Source: Tuctoria greenei
Taxonomy: Eukaryota > Streptophyta > Magnoliopsida > Poales > Poaceae
Reading direction: 5' to 3'
NCBI GenBank assembly: GCA_036927565.1
Contig: JAYESD010000002.1
Span: 75,205,735 to 75,269,734 of the forward strand
Length of the DNA: 64,000 bases
Positions 36,576-47,760 of this stretch are shown here, piece by piece (the stretch's first letter is position 1; each line of letters starts with the position of its first letter). A model generated the notes under the pieces. It was not told the origin of the DNA and made no database searches. It was given only the letters and a program-made list of their open reading frames with translations. A program made the position numbers and the translations under genes.

Positions 36576-36730
36576 TTATCTCAGGCGGTTGGTAAGTAAT
36601 ACCCGCCTGAGATAATCAACTTCTCAGACGGTTGATAAGTACCAATAGTCTGTGAAGATATTTACTTCTTAATTAATATTCTTGATTAAATATCTTTTCA
36701 GGCGGTTGGTAAGTAAAACCCACCTGAGAT
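36576..36730. repeat. Internal CACTA repeat cluster upstream of TNPD
   Basis: Units of TCAGGCGGTTGGTAAGTAA and CCGCCTGAGATAA occur four to five times, ending about 30 bp before the TNPD TATA box. Confidence 0.85.
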
Positions 36731-36761
36731 AAAGTTAAAAACTGACTGTGAAAAATCGACG

Positions 36762-36772
36762 TCTATATAAGG
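36762..36772 (+). promoter_or_regulatory. Putative TATA box of TNPD
   Basis: TCTATATAAGGACCCCTCACC stands about 660 bp upstream of the TNPD ATG. A GC-rich leader follows to about 36967, where GCAAAGTAAATG offers a splice donor, so a leader intron of about 450 bp is likely. Confidence 0.6.
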
Positions 36773-37424
36773 ACCCCTCACCGCAGTCAAAACGCAACCC
36801 TGGAGAATTTATATCGACGCCGCAAGGCTGTTGAATTTTCCCTGTGCCGCGCCGCCGCTCCGCCGCCCAGCCCATACTGACGCGCCGCCGCTCAACCCGC
36901 ACCGCCACTTCTCCACCCAGCCGGCCCACCGTGCTGACGCCTCCCCACCGTGCTGACGCCTCTGCAAAGTAAATGTAGTTTCCTTACTTTTTTTGTATAT
37001 TTTCATTAGCTGATAAGCTGTTAGTTTTGTGTGTTCTGGTATATGGATTCTGTCCTTTTGCATGTGTAAGGACTGTATGGATTGTGTTCTGGTATATTGA
37101 TGTATGGACTATATGGATTGTTTCCTTTTTGTACCTATTATGTGACATGAATATGATGTTTAATTAACAGATGCTATTGTAATATATATAAGATGCATCT
37201 GGGCCTGTTTCCCGATATAACGGACCGGATCCCACCCAGACCTAGCCCATGCTGCTGGGCCTGTTTCCCCCTTTGACTCCGTCCGCCTCAAGACGTCGGT
37301 CGTCTCCTACATTAGTCGCCCTAATCATACTTGTTATGTCTCTATAAATTCATTTTATAGAAGACCTTTAGAGAATATTTGTGGCCAAATTTTGTAAATC
37401 TGACAAAGATTCTATTATTGAAGC

Positions 37425-40400
37425 ATGGACCGTCGAGCGTGGATGTATAACATGCCAAGACCCGATCCTATGTACATTCATAATGTTGCAAATTTTATTG
37501 AAGCATCCAAGAGACATGCGAAGTTGCATAAGATAGATGACATATTATGTTCTTGTATCGACTGCGAAAATAAGATTGCTTGGACGAATACTATAGTAAT
37601 CCAATCTCATTTGGTGAGAAGAGGTTTCAAAAATAACTACACAATATGGACAGAGCATGGTGAGTTAGATACACATGATGTGGATAAAGATGATGAGAGA
37701 GGCTCAGATGATGATAATGTTCATATCGATGATGGTAGGGACAATCAAGCTGGTGATGATGATGATGAGTTCGATTGTGAGGAGATGTTGCGTCACATTG
37801 AACCATATGTACTGACTTTTATGGGAGCAAGCAAAGGTTTAATTAAAATGGAGACATTGCAGAATGCGGCAACAGAGCTTTTATATGATGAATCAAACGG
37901 TTGTGATAAAGAGTTTACTACATTGCGTGTAGTCTTAGAACTACTAAAGTTGAAAGCTACGCACGGATGGTCCGATTGTAGTTTCTCTGATCTTTTGAAT
38001 CTTCTAGCATAAATTCTTCCAAATCCAAATAGACTGCCCAGAAGCACTTATAAAGCGGAGAAACTTCTTTGCCCGATGGCACTAGGTGTGACAAAAATAC
38101 ACGCTTGTGTGAACCATTGTATTCTGTATCGCAAAGAGCATGAGCTCGCAACTAGATGCCCCATTTGTGGCGTCAGTAGATACAAGAAGGACTACAATCA
38201 CCAGTATGTTACCAACATGAAAAAGACTCAGAAGAATAAGAAGTTTATTATTGGTCCTGAAGGTGACGATGACGATACTTCTGGCGATGCAGACGGGAAG
38301 AATAAGAGAAAAATTCCTGCATTGGTGATGTGGTACCTTCCGGTAATTGATCGCTTGAAGCGTTTGTTCTCAACCCATAGGGAGGCTGAACTTATGCGTT
38401 GGCATTCCCAGCAACGCAAGAAGAATGAAAAACATATACGACACCCTGGTGATGCAACGCAGTGGAAAAATTTTGATATTCAGTATCCAGAATTTGTGAA
38501 GGAAATCAGAAATGTGAGGTTTACCTTGGGTACAGATGGAATGAATCCGTTTGGTGAAAAAAGGAGCATACATACCACATGGCCCGTGGTCTTAACTATG
38601 TACAACCTACCGACATGGTTGTGTCACAAAAGGAAATATATCTTGTTATCTGTTCTTATCCATGGTCCGAAACAACCCGGCATCGAAATTGATGTGTTCT
38701 TGGAACCTTTAATGGAATATATGGCGAAATTGTGGAATGAAGGGGTACGTACATGGGATGAGTACAAGCGGGAGTATTTCACGCTAAGAGCAATGATATT
38801 CATTACCGTGCATGATTATCCCGGACTGTTTACATTATCGGGGCAAATGAAAGGGAAGAAAGGTTGCGTTAGGTGCGTGGATAGAACTGGATTTCTATAC
38901 CTCACTTCATCCAGAAAGACGGTGTACATGAGACATCGACGGTTCTTGACAGATACACACAAGTATAGGAAGATGAAAGAACAATTTGATAACAAAATCG
39001 AAAAAGATACTGCACCGAAACCTTACAGTGGAAAACTTGTATTTGAAATGGTCAAGAACATTCATATTGCTTTCGGTAAGGGAAAAAATAGTAAAGGAAT
39101 TAAGAGAAAGAAAAGTACATCTTCGGATGATACAACTGACATGGCTTTCAAGAAACAATCAATTTTTTTCAAGTATCTTCCGTATTGGAAGAATCTAGAA
39201 TTTTGCCATAGTATTGATTTGATGCACGTTACAAAGAATGTATTTGACAGCATCATTGGGACCTTGCTGGACATGCCGAGGAAAACAAAGGACGGATTAA
39301 ATTCACGTATGGACCTAGTAAATATTGATTTGAGATCAGAGCTTCATCCAGTAGAAAAGGTGAACGGGAAGCATTACCTTCCCCCAGCCAGCTACAACTT
39401 GACGCTAGAAGAGAAAAAAGCAATTTGCGAATGCTTGCGTGAGATCAAAGTGCCCACAAGTTTCTCATCCAATATCCGCAAACTAGTCTCGATGAAAGAC
39501 TTGTCTTTATTCGGTTATAATTCTCACGATTGTCACATGATGATGACAGTTTTCCTTGCCATTGCAATAAGAGTAATCAAACCTGAGCATATAAAAGTTG
39601 TCATCACACGTTTGTGTTACTTCTTCAATGCAGTATCACAAAAGGTGATAGCACGTGAAGATTTAGACTATCTGAAAACATACATCGTCGAGACAATGTG
39701 CAAGCTTGAGATGTGTTTCCCACCATCCTTTTTTTGATATGCAAGTACACCTAATCATACATCTTGTTGATCAGATAAAAGCATTGGGGCCACTATATTT
39801 ACATCATATGCTTTCGTTGGAGAGATATTTAGGAGTATTAAAAGGTTATGTGCGGAACCGTGCTCACCCAGAGGGTTCAATTATGGAAGCATACACCACT
39901 GAAGATGTGATTGAGGGTTGCGCTAATTACATCAAAGATGGAAAATCGATAGGTGTGCCTATACTGGTACATGAGGCAAAGTGGGTAAGAAAACTTTTAT
40001 TGTTCAAGATTACAAGAATGTACACTGTGCACATTTTGGTGTACTACAACAGCTCGCAATAGCTGAGCCGTACATCGAGGAACTCCAAATTGTGCTTCGT
40101 GATAAAAACCAAGACCGCACAGAGGACTGGATCATGAAAGAGCACAGAAGATGTTTTACTGAATGGTTAATGGACAAAAATATATCATACGGAAACACTA
40201 TAGAAGAGGCAACAATGAAGAAGTTAGCTTCTAGCCCATCTGCTTTGGTAACGTCATGGCAAGCATATGACATCAATGGTTACACATTTTACACTAAAGA
40301 AAAAGACGGTAAGAGTGTTGCACAAAATAGTGGTGTTCGTATTGAGGCTTATGATTCACAAGGGCAGAAGACCACATACTTCGGGTTCATAGAGGAAATA

Positions 40401-40808
40401 TGGGAACTCGATTATGGCGAAAGAATGGTAATGCTCGTATTTAAGTGCCAATGGGTCAAACATCCTGATGGTTTGAAAGTGGACAATTACGGGCTGACAC
40501 TGGTAGACTTGAATAAAGTGGGTTACAAAGATGATCTGTGGGTTCTCGCCGATAATGTTGCATAAGGTTTTTATGTTCAAGATCCAGAAACTGAGAAGTT
40601 GCACGTAGTTGTTTATGGAAAGAGAAATATTGTTGGGGTTGAGAATGTGGGAGATAATGAAGAGGAATATAATCAGTATGAAGAGATGTACCTTTTCACC
40701 GAACCAGAAAACATCAAGCGCGTAGAGAGAAGCATTAAAAAGAATTTGAAACCCTATATGCAAGAAGATGTCAATGCTGGAAAAAATGTATATAGCAATG
40801 CGAGATGA
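37425..40808 (+). pseudogene. CACTA TNPD/Tnp2 transposase
   Basis: The start ATG at 37425 (MDRRAWMYN) begins the transposase-associated domain with CSCIDCENK as a metal-ligand-like motif. An acidic linker follows (37690-37780). The Transposase_21 core spans about 38080-39300 (LGTDGMNPFG, VHDYPGLFTL, CHSIDLMHVTKNV), DUF4218 about 39480-39930 (LIIHLVDQIKALGP, GYVRNRAHPEGS) and DUF4216 about 40260-40600 (GFIEEIWELDY, VFKCQW). Defects are a TAA stop at 38010-38012, a frame change near 39733 in a T run, a compensating change near 39985, and a TAA (probably CAA) at 40563-40565. The rest is one continuous frame to TGA at 40806-40808. TNPD-type proteins cut the transposon ends in the nucleus. Apart from these few lesions it looks recent. 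Confidence 0.93.
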
Positions 40809-40944
40809 TATATATTGTATATATTTGTATCTTCTGAAATCAACTTTGAACAATGTTGGTATATGGATTGTGTCCTTTTGCATTTGTGTACATATGCGTT
40901 TGGACTCAATAATTTGGAAGTTTGGATGTTTGGTCTTTCAGATA
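40809..40944 (+). other. Spacer between TNPD and UBC9-like gene with reused leader sequence
   Basis: The stretch at 40856-40884 (TTGGTATATGGATTGTGTCC) nearly repeats 37038-37064 in the TNPD leader intron. It ends in TTTGGTCTTTCAG just before the UBC9-like ATG, which looks like a splice acceptor. Confidence 0.5.
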
Positions 40945-41784
40945 ATGATGTCTCGGCCGTGTAGCCGATTGAAGGAGGAGCGCTTGGTGTGGCGCAAGAA
41001 CCATCCCCATGTATGTACATATGGCACACAGGTCGCATGGTTGTATATACATATGTATCTGTAATGGACTGATGAACTTAACTGTAGTTTGTTTTTCCGT
41101 CTTGTTTGTTTTTGGTATTTTCAATTTCTCCGCGTACGGTTTCTCTGCGAAGCCTGAATCGGGAGATTTATTAAAGTGGCAGTGCATCGTCCCCGTTAAA
41201 GAAGGGGTAAGTCATGAAGAACAAGCACAATATGAGTTTAACCATCATCCTCCTATTAATAAATTTCTTTTGCAGACTAAATAGGAAGATGGTTACTACC
41301 CCCTGACAATCTCCTTCTCTGAGGACTATCCCTTGGTGCCTCCAAGATGCACCTTTCCAATTGGGTTCTTCCACCCAAATGTCCATCGTTTGGGAGCACT
41401 CTGCATCGGGATTCTTGATCAAGAGACTGTAAGATAGACCTATTTTGTTCATGTAATTATTACTTATAATTGTTGTCGAACTTATTTGAACTGGTTTCTT
41501 ATATTGCTTAAATTATATTTCGTAGGGGTGGTGCAGTGCTTTTACAATCAAAACTATACTACTTGAAGTTCAGCGTTTGCTGCATCAGCCAAATGTGCCC
41601 GATGTTGAAAATGATTGCTATAATCTACTTATCAAGGTTAGATGACACTTTGACTTAGTGACAAATGTAGGTTATTCATTCCTCCTTCGACATTTGTTAA
41701 TTTAAATAATGTCAATATTTTCAGGATCCAGCGGAATATAAGAGACGTGTTTGGGAGCAAGCAGGACGGTACAATTTAGATTGA
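40945..41784 (+). CDS. UBC9/SCE1-like SUMO-conjugating E2 enzyme, five exons
   Basis: Five phase-0 exons: 40945-41010, 41138-41206, 41276-41428, 41526-41636 and 41725-41784 (TGA). Exon 1 encodes the N-terminal helix with VWRKNHPH, a block typical of UBC9. Exon 3 has FSEDYPLVPPRC, the HPN motif and the likely catalytic Cys in GALCIGIL. Exons 4-5 carry QPNVPD and KDPAEYKRRV. Length (about 150 residues) is near the family's roughly 160, with a shorter loop after KPES. SUMO E2 enzymes take SUMO from the E1 as a thioester and pass it to target lysines. Oddities are a TAG at 41282-41284, removable if that AG serves as the acceptor, and an AC rather than AG acceptor before 41138, with an in-frame AG at 41151-41152. 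Intron retention argues for capture from genomic DNA. Function is inferred. Confidence 0.83.
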
Positions 41785-41989
41785 TCGATGGGAGCTTCAA
41801 CGTCGATCTACAATGAATGTAGCATGATTTTTGTTCAGTCTGTAAAGAAATTATCTTTGAAGAATTGTAAAGCCTCTAATGGTGTATTATCACAATTAAG
41901 CCAGCCTCACTGGTGATCGAACATTTCCTATAATGCATTACTGTACTAGTATCTGCTCATCTGTGTTTTTTCCTGATACAATTTTGCCT
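41785..41989 (+). other. Likely 3' region of the UBC9-like gene
   Basis: No open frame or repeat is recognised; the sequence is mixed AT-rich. It may include the captured gene's 3' UTR. Confidence 0.35.
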
Positions 41990-42612
41990 GCACGACTACA
42001 TACGGTTGTGATAATTGCAACTACATCCCTGTAATTTCAATGAAAACCGCTTGTGATAATTGAACAACTACATACGGTTCTTAAACAATGACCGCCACTG
42101 AAAATACATGATCTTCTCAGAACGTTGTTAACCAAGAACCATCAATGAAGTTCATTGCATTACATGCAGTTATTAATTAAGAACCGCCAACGAATATCAT
42201 GTATTTACCCAGGCGGTTGTTTATTAAAATCCGTCTATGAAGTTCATTGCATTACAGACAGTTATTAATTAAGAACCGTCTGTGAAGATCATGTATTTAC
42301 CTAGACAGTTGTTTCTTAAAATACGCCTGTGAAGTTCATTGCATTACAAACGGTTCTTAATTAAGAACCGCCTATGAAGATCATGTATTTACCCAGGCGG
42401 TTGTTTCATAAAATCTGCCTGTAAAGTTCATTGCATTACAGACGGTTCTTAATTAAGAACCGTTTGTGAAGATCATGTATTTACCCAAACAGTTGTTCTT
42501 TAAAATCCGACTGTGTTGTTCTGTCATCACAGGCGGTTATTATATCATTCGTCATCACAGTCGCATATTTTTAAGGACCGCCTGTGTTTGAAAATTTGAG
42601 GCGCCTGTAAAA
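41990..42612. repeat. Right CACTA subterminal repeats
   Basis: About fifteen units of the AACCGCCTGTGAAGATCATG / CAGGCGGTT type alternate in direction, with ATGTATTTACCCAGGCGG recurring at about 60-bp intervals. They end next to the terminal inverted repeat at 42614-42630. Confidence 0.92.
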
Positions 42613-42633
42613 ATGCTTTTTGTAGTAGTGGAA

Positions 42634-44940
42634 ATTGATGGTAGAAAATGATCTACAAAATTCTATCAAGCTTTCAGCCTTTAGGAATTTGCAGATAAAA
42701 CCTGAGGTTTTATCATGTCCATAAAAGGCACAGCTAGATAGTACTGATCCAAAGGAAACTACCAAACTTGGTTTCACAATTTTTCAAGCTTCCTGCAGTA
42801 AGATATTGAATTTACAAGTTCTTATGAATTTCTGAATTTAATTTGTTATTTTCTGGAATATAATTAACCTAGGCAAAGACTTTGAATTAAACCCTCTTAA
42901 ACATCTTTGTTCTGTTTGAAACTTTTAGATGAGCTTCTAAATAATAAAATTATTGGTTGGTTAATTTTCCAGAATTATCTGAATAAAATCCTATTTTCTA
43001 TATTTTCCACAATGTATTATACTAATTGAATTATAAAATATTCTCTAGGAATTTTCATGAAGATCTGGATGGACCACTGGAAAGTACAGATCGTAAGAAG
43101 AATTGCAAAATTTGTTTCACCTATTTTGGAGCATCCTAGCCAAAGTTATAGTATTTCAAAGTTTTAGGTATTTTGAGGAATTCTTTCTGAATGGGAAAAG
43201 GCTAACCCTTTAATACGCTGACACGTGGCCTCCAATCCCCCCCCCCCCCCCCCCCATCGATGCCACACCGGGGCCACAAGGTTTAAACGCGTTGCCACAT
43301 TACATCCATGCGCCACAGAAAAATGGCCGGGACTTGCCACCCAGGGGTTTTCGACCCTCAGGAACTCACTGGTGGCCTCCGTTTCGACAGAAAAGCCACG
43401 GAAAAGCGTCTACACTGGCTACCGGCGGAACCCAACGATCGGCGATGGTGTTCTCGATGTACAAAGCATGGGAGAAGCTGATTCTTGCTCTGGAAGCTTC
43501 GTGGTGATGCTCTGATCATTGTACAACACTGTAATTGGATTGAAATCTGCCGGAGGATGGGGGCACTGTGTAGCAGATTCTAGGCGGCGATGAGATTTGA
43601 AATCCCAGCTAGCCGGAGTGGGGCTATGGCTAGCTAACGCCTCGGGAAGGTTCGCACGTAAGTGTGGATGCTGGGGGCGGCTGGAATTGTGGAGCTACGC
43701 ACCAAGGAAGAAGGGACTCGGGTTGTAACCGAAGAGAGTCGTCGGCGCGTCTCGGGGGAAGAACCCACGATTCCCTCCGGAACGCTTGATCCGGTGGCAG
43801 CCACGGTTCTGGGATGTCGAGGGCATATGAGCGCGCACCTAATCGAGGCTTTGCTCGAGCGGGGGCGACGATGATTTGGGCGGCCGAGTGGAGTGCTGCG
43901 GTCGGAAGAAAAAGAGTGAGCGCTCGGTCCCCTTTTATAGGCCGACGACGGAGCGGGGCAGGTGTCTTCGCGGCTCGCCGTGGCGCGCATGCACGCGGCA
44001 AGTCATCGCGCTGGAGGTCGCAGTGGAGAGCTGATTGCCGCTGCTGCTCCGTGCTGGCGCGCGTGTGTGACGTGAAACAGAGCAATTGTGCTTTGGCCTC
44101 TTCTTACAGGTGGGCCCCACTCTGCTCTTATCCCCTCCATTCTGTTATTTCTTTTTGTTAACCAAGTCTACATGTGATAAGGACTCCAAATTCAGAAGAG
44201 AATTGGTCCTTCTAGATTTGAATGGTTTGAGAATTTGAATATCCGAATTGGCCCCTTAGACTTTGAATTATATTCAAATTTGAATTCATAACTTTTATGC
44301 ATATATTTTAATCTACTCAATTATTGCCTTTTTAATGGTCAATGGTTTCCAATAATGCACTCAATAATTAGTCCAAATGCAGATTTGAATTTGAGCACTT
44401 AATTTGAATATATTTTCTATTCCACATATAACATGTTTGGTTAAATTTGAATTAGATTCAAATTAAAATTTTCTAATCTATATGCATGTCATTTAATTCT
44501 TTCCCCTAATATTAATGTATATATTGTCCTATGTTTTTAATTGCCTAACCTGATCAAATGGAGAATGTGTTTTTGTACCTTGATCATTGACTTGAGTATT
44601 TTGTACATTTCCATATATACTTTTATTCACTCATGTTTGTTTTATTTCTTTTGATTTTTCCCTAGCGAGCAAAGCACAAAATTTTAGGTGTTAAATTTAA
44701 AATTCAAGACCTTTGGAAATTTGAGCTTAGCTGAATTTAAAAAGGGATCCTAGGTTTTATCTAGAGCTTCACATAATAATTTTTACTCATGTCCATATGA
44801 ACTTTATTGGTTCTCATATGACCTTAGTCTTCAATGTATATGTTTACAACTATTATTTCATGTGCCATACATTGGAGACAACTATTATTTCATGTGCCAT
44901 ACATTGGAGACAAAAGTTTCCAAAAGTTTGGGATTTTACA
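42634..44940 (-). repeat. 5' LTR of gypsy element, 5' part
   Basis: It aligns with about 15781-18143 of the other LTR. A homopolymer of 19 C at 43237-43255 replaces 8 C at 16356-16363 in the partner, and about 97 bp present at 16432-16528 are absent. The TATA-like CTATAAAAGG (minus) is at 43929-43940. Confidence 0.94.
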
Positions 44941-44945
44941 AAAGC

Positions 44946-46783
44946 TACCAGAGGGGGGGTGAATGGTAGATTTAAAAATCTTACGCAGCTGAAACAATTA
45001 AACCCCAAACCCTTCGGCAGAAAAACGAGTTGTTGAAGAAATCGTGTGTGAGACTAATCTAAACGTGTTTCACCGTGACAAAAGTGATAGATCTCAGAAA
45101 GAATCAAGTCACGAAGACAACACAAAAAGAATCACTCAAATCCCTCGAGAAAAACTCAAACTATGATCGAAAGATCAAACAATGGTCAATCTGCCCTACC
45201 CGAGAAAAAACAGTTCTGGAACGCTGCAAAGAAACTCGTGTAGATCATAGACCACAAATCCAATGACCGTGAAATTTTGACATATGATAGATAATCAAGT
45301 TGTGAAGACAACCCAAAAAGAATCACGTCAATTGGATCTGGAAAACTCGAGTTATGATAAAACCACCGACGAAAGGTAGTGCTGTCTAGAAACTTGACGA
45401 GTAAAACTTGTCTGGAACAAGTCGGACGAACAAGGCACAAAAGTTCCTTAAAACTACGAATTTTATTCAATAGAACACAAGAGGAACAGCCCCAAAGTCG
45501 TGCACCACGAGCTCTGGGCTCCCTTGCTTATATAACCAGCTCGAAAGCCAACCCAATATCAACTAGCTAGGACTCTAATTCTACTCAGATCACGAATCGT
45601 AACTTTCCATAACTGCTCAAGATTCTTCTATACGCAGATAGAAGCAATCTTAAGACTTCCAAACACCATAGGAACATATCCCATATTCCTAAACAACTCA
45701 AATTTGTGACCCACACGAAATCCTATCATAACCAACTCAAATCTTTCCATATTTGAGTCAAACCCGACTCAGCCGCAGCCTGAGTCTATAACCTAGTCGG
45801 TTGGACCTTTCTGACCAACTCTTTACGTCCACATCTCTTCATCACATCTCGGAACCATGTAGCCACGTCCATGCACTCCTTGCACACGTGCAAACATCTT
45901 CCAATGACGTCCACGATACCTTCATATGCATTGTTCTTGATTCAATCATGCTGTGCAACCTCCTAATCAGCTCAACCACAATTCCTCCTGAATTTGGTTG
46001 TTGGAACCTCATCTCCTCCCTGAGACTAGTCCAATGGATCCCGTCACCAGTCATGTCTTGAACTCAAGCAACACCTGCACATGAATAAACAATCAATCCA
46101 TACGAGCCCAAGTCCTCGACTTGACTCAAGTTAGTTCCGAACACAACACCCTACGTGAGAACCTCACAAAAGCATGTGGCAAAACCACAGTAACACGATA
46201 TCATCCATATCAACCAAAATGCACCAAAACATAGCAAATGAATACTAAGCAATCTTTCCAACAATGTAAAGCAAGTACGAAACATTGCAAATGAAAAGCA
46301 GAAGCACTACGGTCAAGTTCCGGACCTTGCCAGAGCAACCCGGACCTTGAGCTGGAGCTAACAAAAGCTAGTAGAACCTAGCGCCGGAGCTTACCAAACT
46401 AGTACAACCAAGCTCCTGCCAGAGCTTACAAAACTATCAGGACCTAGCGCCGGAGCTAAGCAGAACTAGTCAGAACTAGTAATCCCAAAAGCTAGAGCTA
46501 GAAAAATCAACTTCGGAGCTTAGCAAAAACATGTCGGAGCTATGAAAAACATGCCAGAGCTAAAGACAAAACTTCACCGGAGCTGACCAAAACTAGTCGG
46601 ACCTAGCATCGAATGTAACCGGAGCTACCCAAAACAAGTCGGACCTACCGTCGGACCTTGCTGTAGCTCAGAGCTAGAGTCGGACCTTGATAAAAAGGTG
46701 TTTTGGTGATATTCAAAACTTTTATCATCAAAGCCAAGTGTATTCACTACAAGCCAATGTATTCAGCACATATAGGTCTTACA
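44946..46783 (-). repeat. 3' LTR of copia element, main part
   Basis: Its first 27 bp lie at 13744-13770, beyond the gypsy insertion. It aligns with 53291-55151 and starts TGTAAGACC on the minus strand at 46783. A TATA-like TTATATAAGC (minus) is at 45526-45535. An array of GGAGCT / CGGACCTAG-type units at about 46310-46690 lies upstream of it in transcription order. Confidence 0.93.
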
Positions 46784-47760
46784 ATCTCCCCCTTGATGAA
46801 TGCATTGGCAACACCATTTAAAATCCGAACATTGGCTTATTCACATAAAAGTTTTGAAGACAATTTCTTCCCCTTTGTAAATCAAAAGTAAAATGAGAAG
46901 AAAATCTCTGCCCCTTTATTATCTCTCCTTATGCACATATTCTCTTTCTCTTCATGCTTATCTCTCCCCCTTTGACAATGTATTCAGCAAGTCATGAGCA
47001 TATAAATAAATTATCTCTCCCCCTTTAGTTGTTATGAGCATATTATAACATATACATATAAACAAAGCTCATCCAAGTCATACTATCAAGTACCTTACAT
47101 TATCACATCAATGAGATACATAAAGTAATGTAAGCCATGCTAGAGATCAAATGTAATTTTCAATTTAAGCAAGTCATGATCTCACAAACTTAACTATTTC
47201 AAAACCTAAAGGTATGACACTAGTTGCTGCATTTTATTATTTTTCAAAGCATAAATTTAGATCATATGATATTTGCAAGAGATTATATGCGCATCTGCCT
47301 TATTCTAACCAACCAAGCCAAGCCTATGTCATTTGACAATCAGAAGCTTAAGGACATGGTTTTAGTCATACACAACTTCTTCCATGTTCATATCTAATTG
47401 CAATGACATGCCATCTCAAAAGAAGAAGTGCGATGCATGCATATTCTCTTGATCTTTTCTCAATTTATATTTGTTCATAAAGACTCAACATGTGAGTTGA
47501 TTACTTGATTAATTCTTTATGATTAAAAGCACTTATGAACATGTAACAAGTTCAAAACAGCAAGAAAGTTCGACCATGACCAGTTTTAGTGTAAGTAATT
47601 ATTCCAATTACTAGACATGGCAAAAACTACAAAATGTATAACACGAGTAATGTAGTAAGAACTTTCAGCATGTAAAAGGAATCACAAAGTCATATATGTA
47701 TGAAATACTATGCTCACATTATTTTAACACATATACTTCCCAAGTTTCAAAAACTCCCCC
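46784..47760 (-). other. Copia 3' internal region with several polypurine tracts
   Basis: No gene is present. The tract next to the LTR reads ATCAAGGGGGAGATTG on the minus strand. Further AAAGGGG(G)AGA-type tracts occur near 46868, 46908, 46966 and 47020, and GAGGGGGAG at about 47755 at the end of pol. Multiple tracts here are reported for SIRE-like copia elements. Confidence 0.7.

Larger units (their letters stand above)
26309..42630. mobile_element. 16.3-kb CACTA transposon carrying SUMO-pathway genes
   Basis: The left end reads CACTGCTACAATAAGCC and the right end is the reverse complement of CACTACTACAAAAAGC, a typical grass CACTA terminus. The TSD is GAA (26306-26308, 42631-42633), and removing the element restores the gypsy LTR. 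Contents in order are: left subterminal repeats, a minus-strand TNPA-like/ULP gene with 5' leader, two copies of a small acidic gene, plus-strand TNPD, a plus-strand UBC9-like gene, and right subterminal repeats. It is younger than the gypsy element it sits in. The left terminal base string CACTG instead of CACTA is a small departure. It may be non-autonomous because TNPD has stops. Confidence 0.96.
13771..44940 (-). mobile_element. Complete chromodomain-type gypsy element with nested CACTA
   Basis: Its TSD is AAAGC (13766-13770 and 44941-44945), inside the copia 3' LTR. The 3' LTR is 13771-18143 (4373 bp). The 5' LTR is 24313-26308 plus 42634-44940, split by the CACTA. The LTRs start TGTAAAATCCC on the minus strand. 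The primer site TGGTATCAGAGC is at 24297-24308 and the polypurine tract TTTTAAGGGGGGAGGA at about 18145-18161. Long LTRs, pol order (RT, RNase H, integrase) and a chromodomain-like C-terminus point to the Del/Tekay chromovirus lineage; the lineage call is inferred from family features. Confidence 0.95.

Noticed and set aside
36343..36576. 77-codon minus-strand frame
   Set aside because: It lies in an AT-rich block duplicated at 34934-35180, where the frame is not conserved.
33003..36730. Internal repeat clusters read as ends of further nested CACTA elements
   Set aside because: No CACTA/TAGTG termini or 3-bp duplications were found beside them; they sit next to promoters instead. Not fully excluded.
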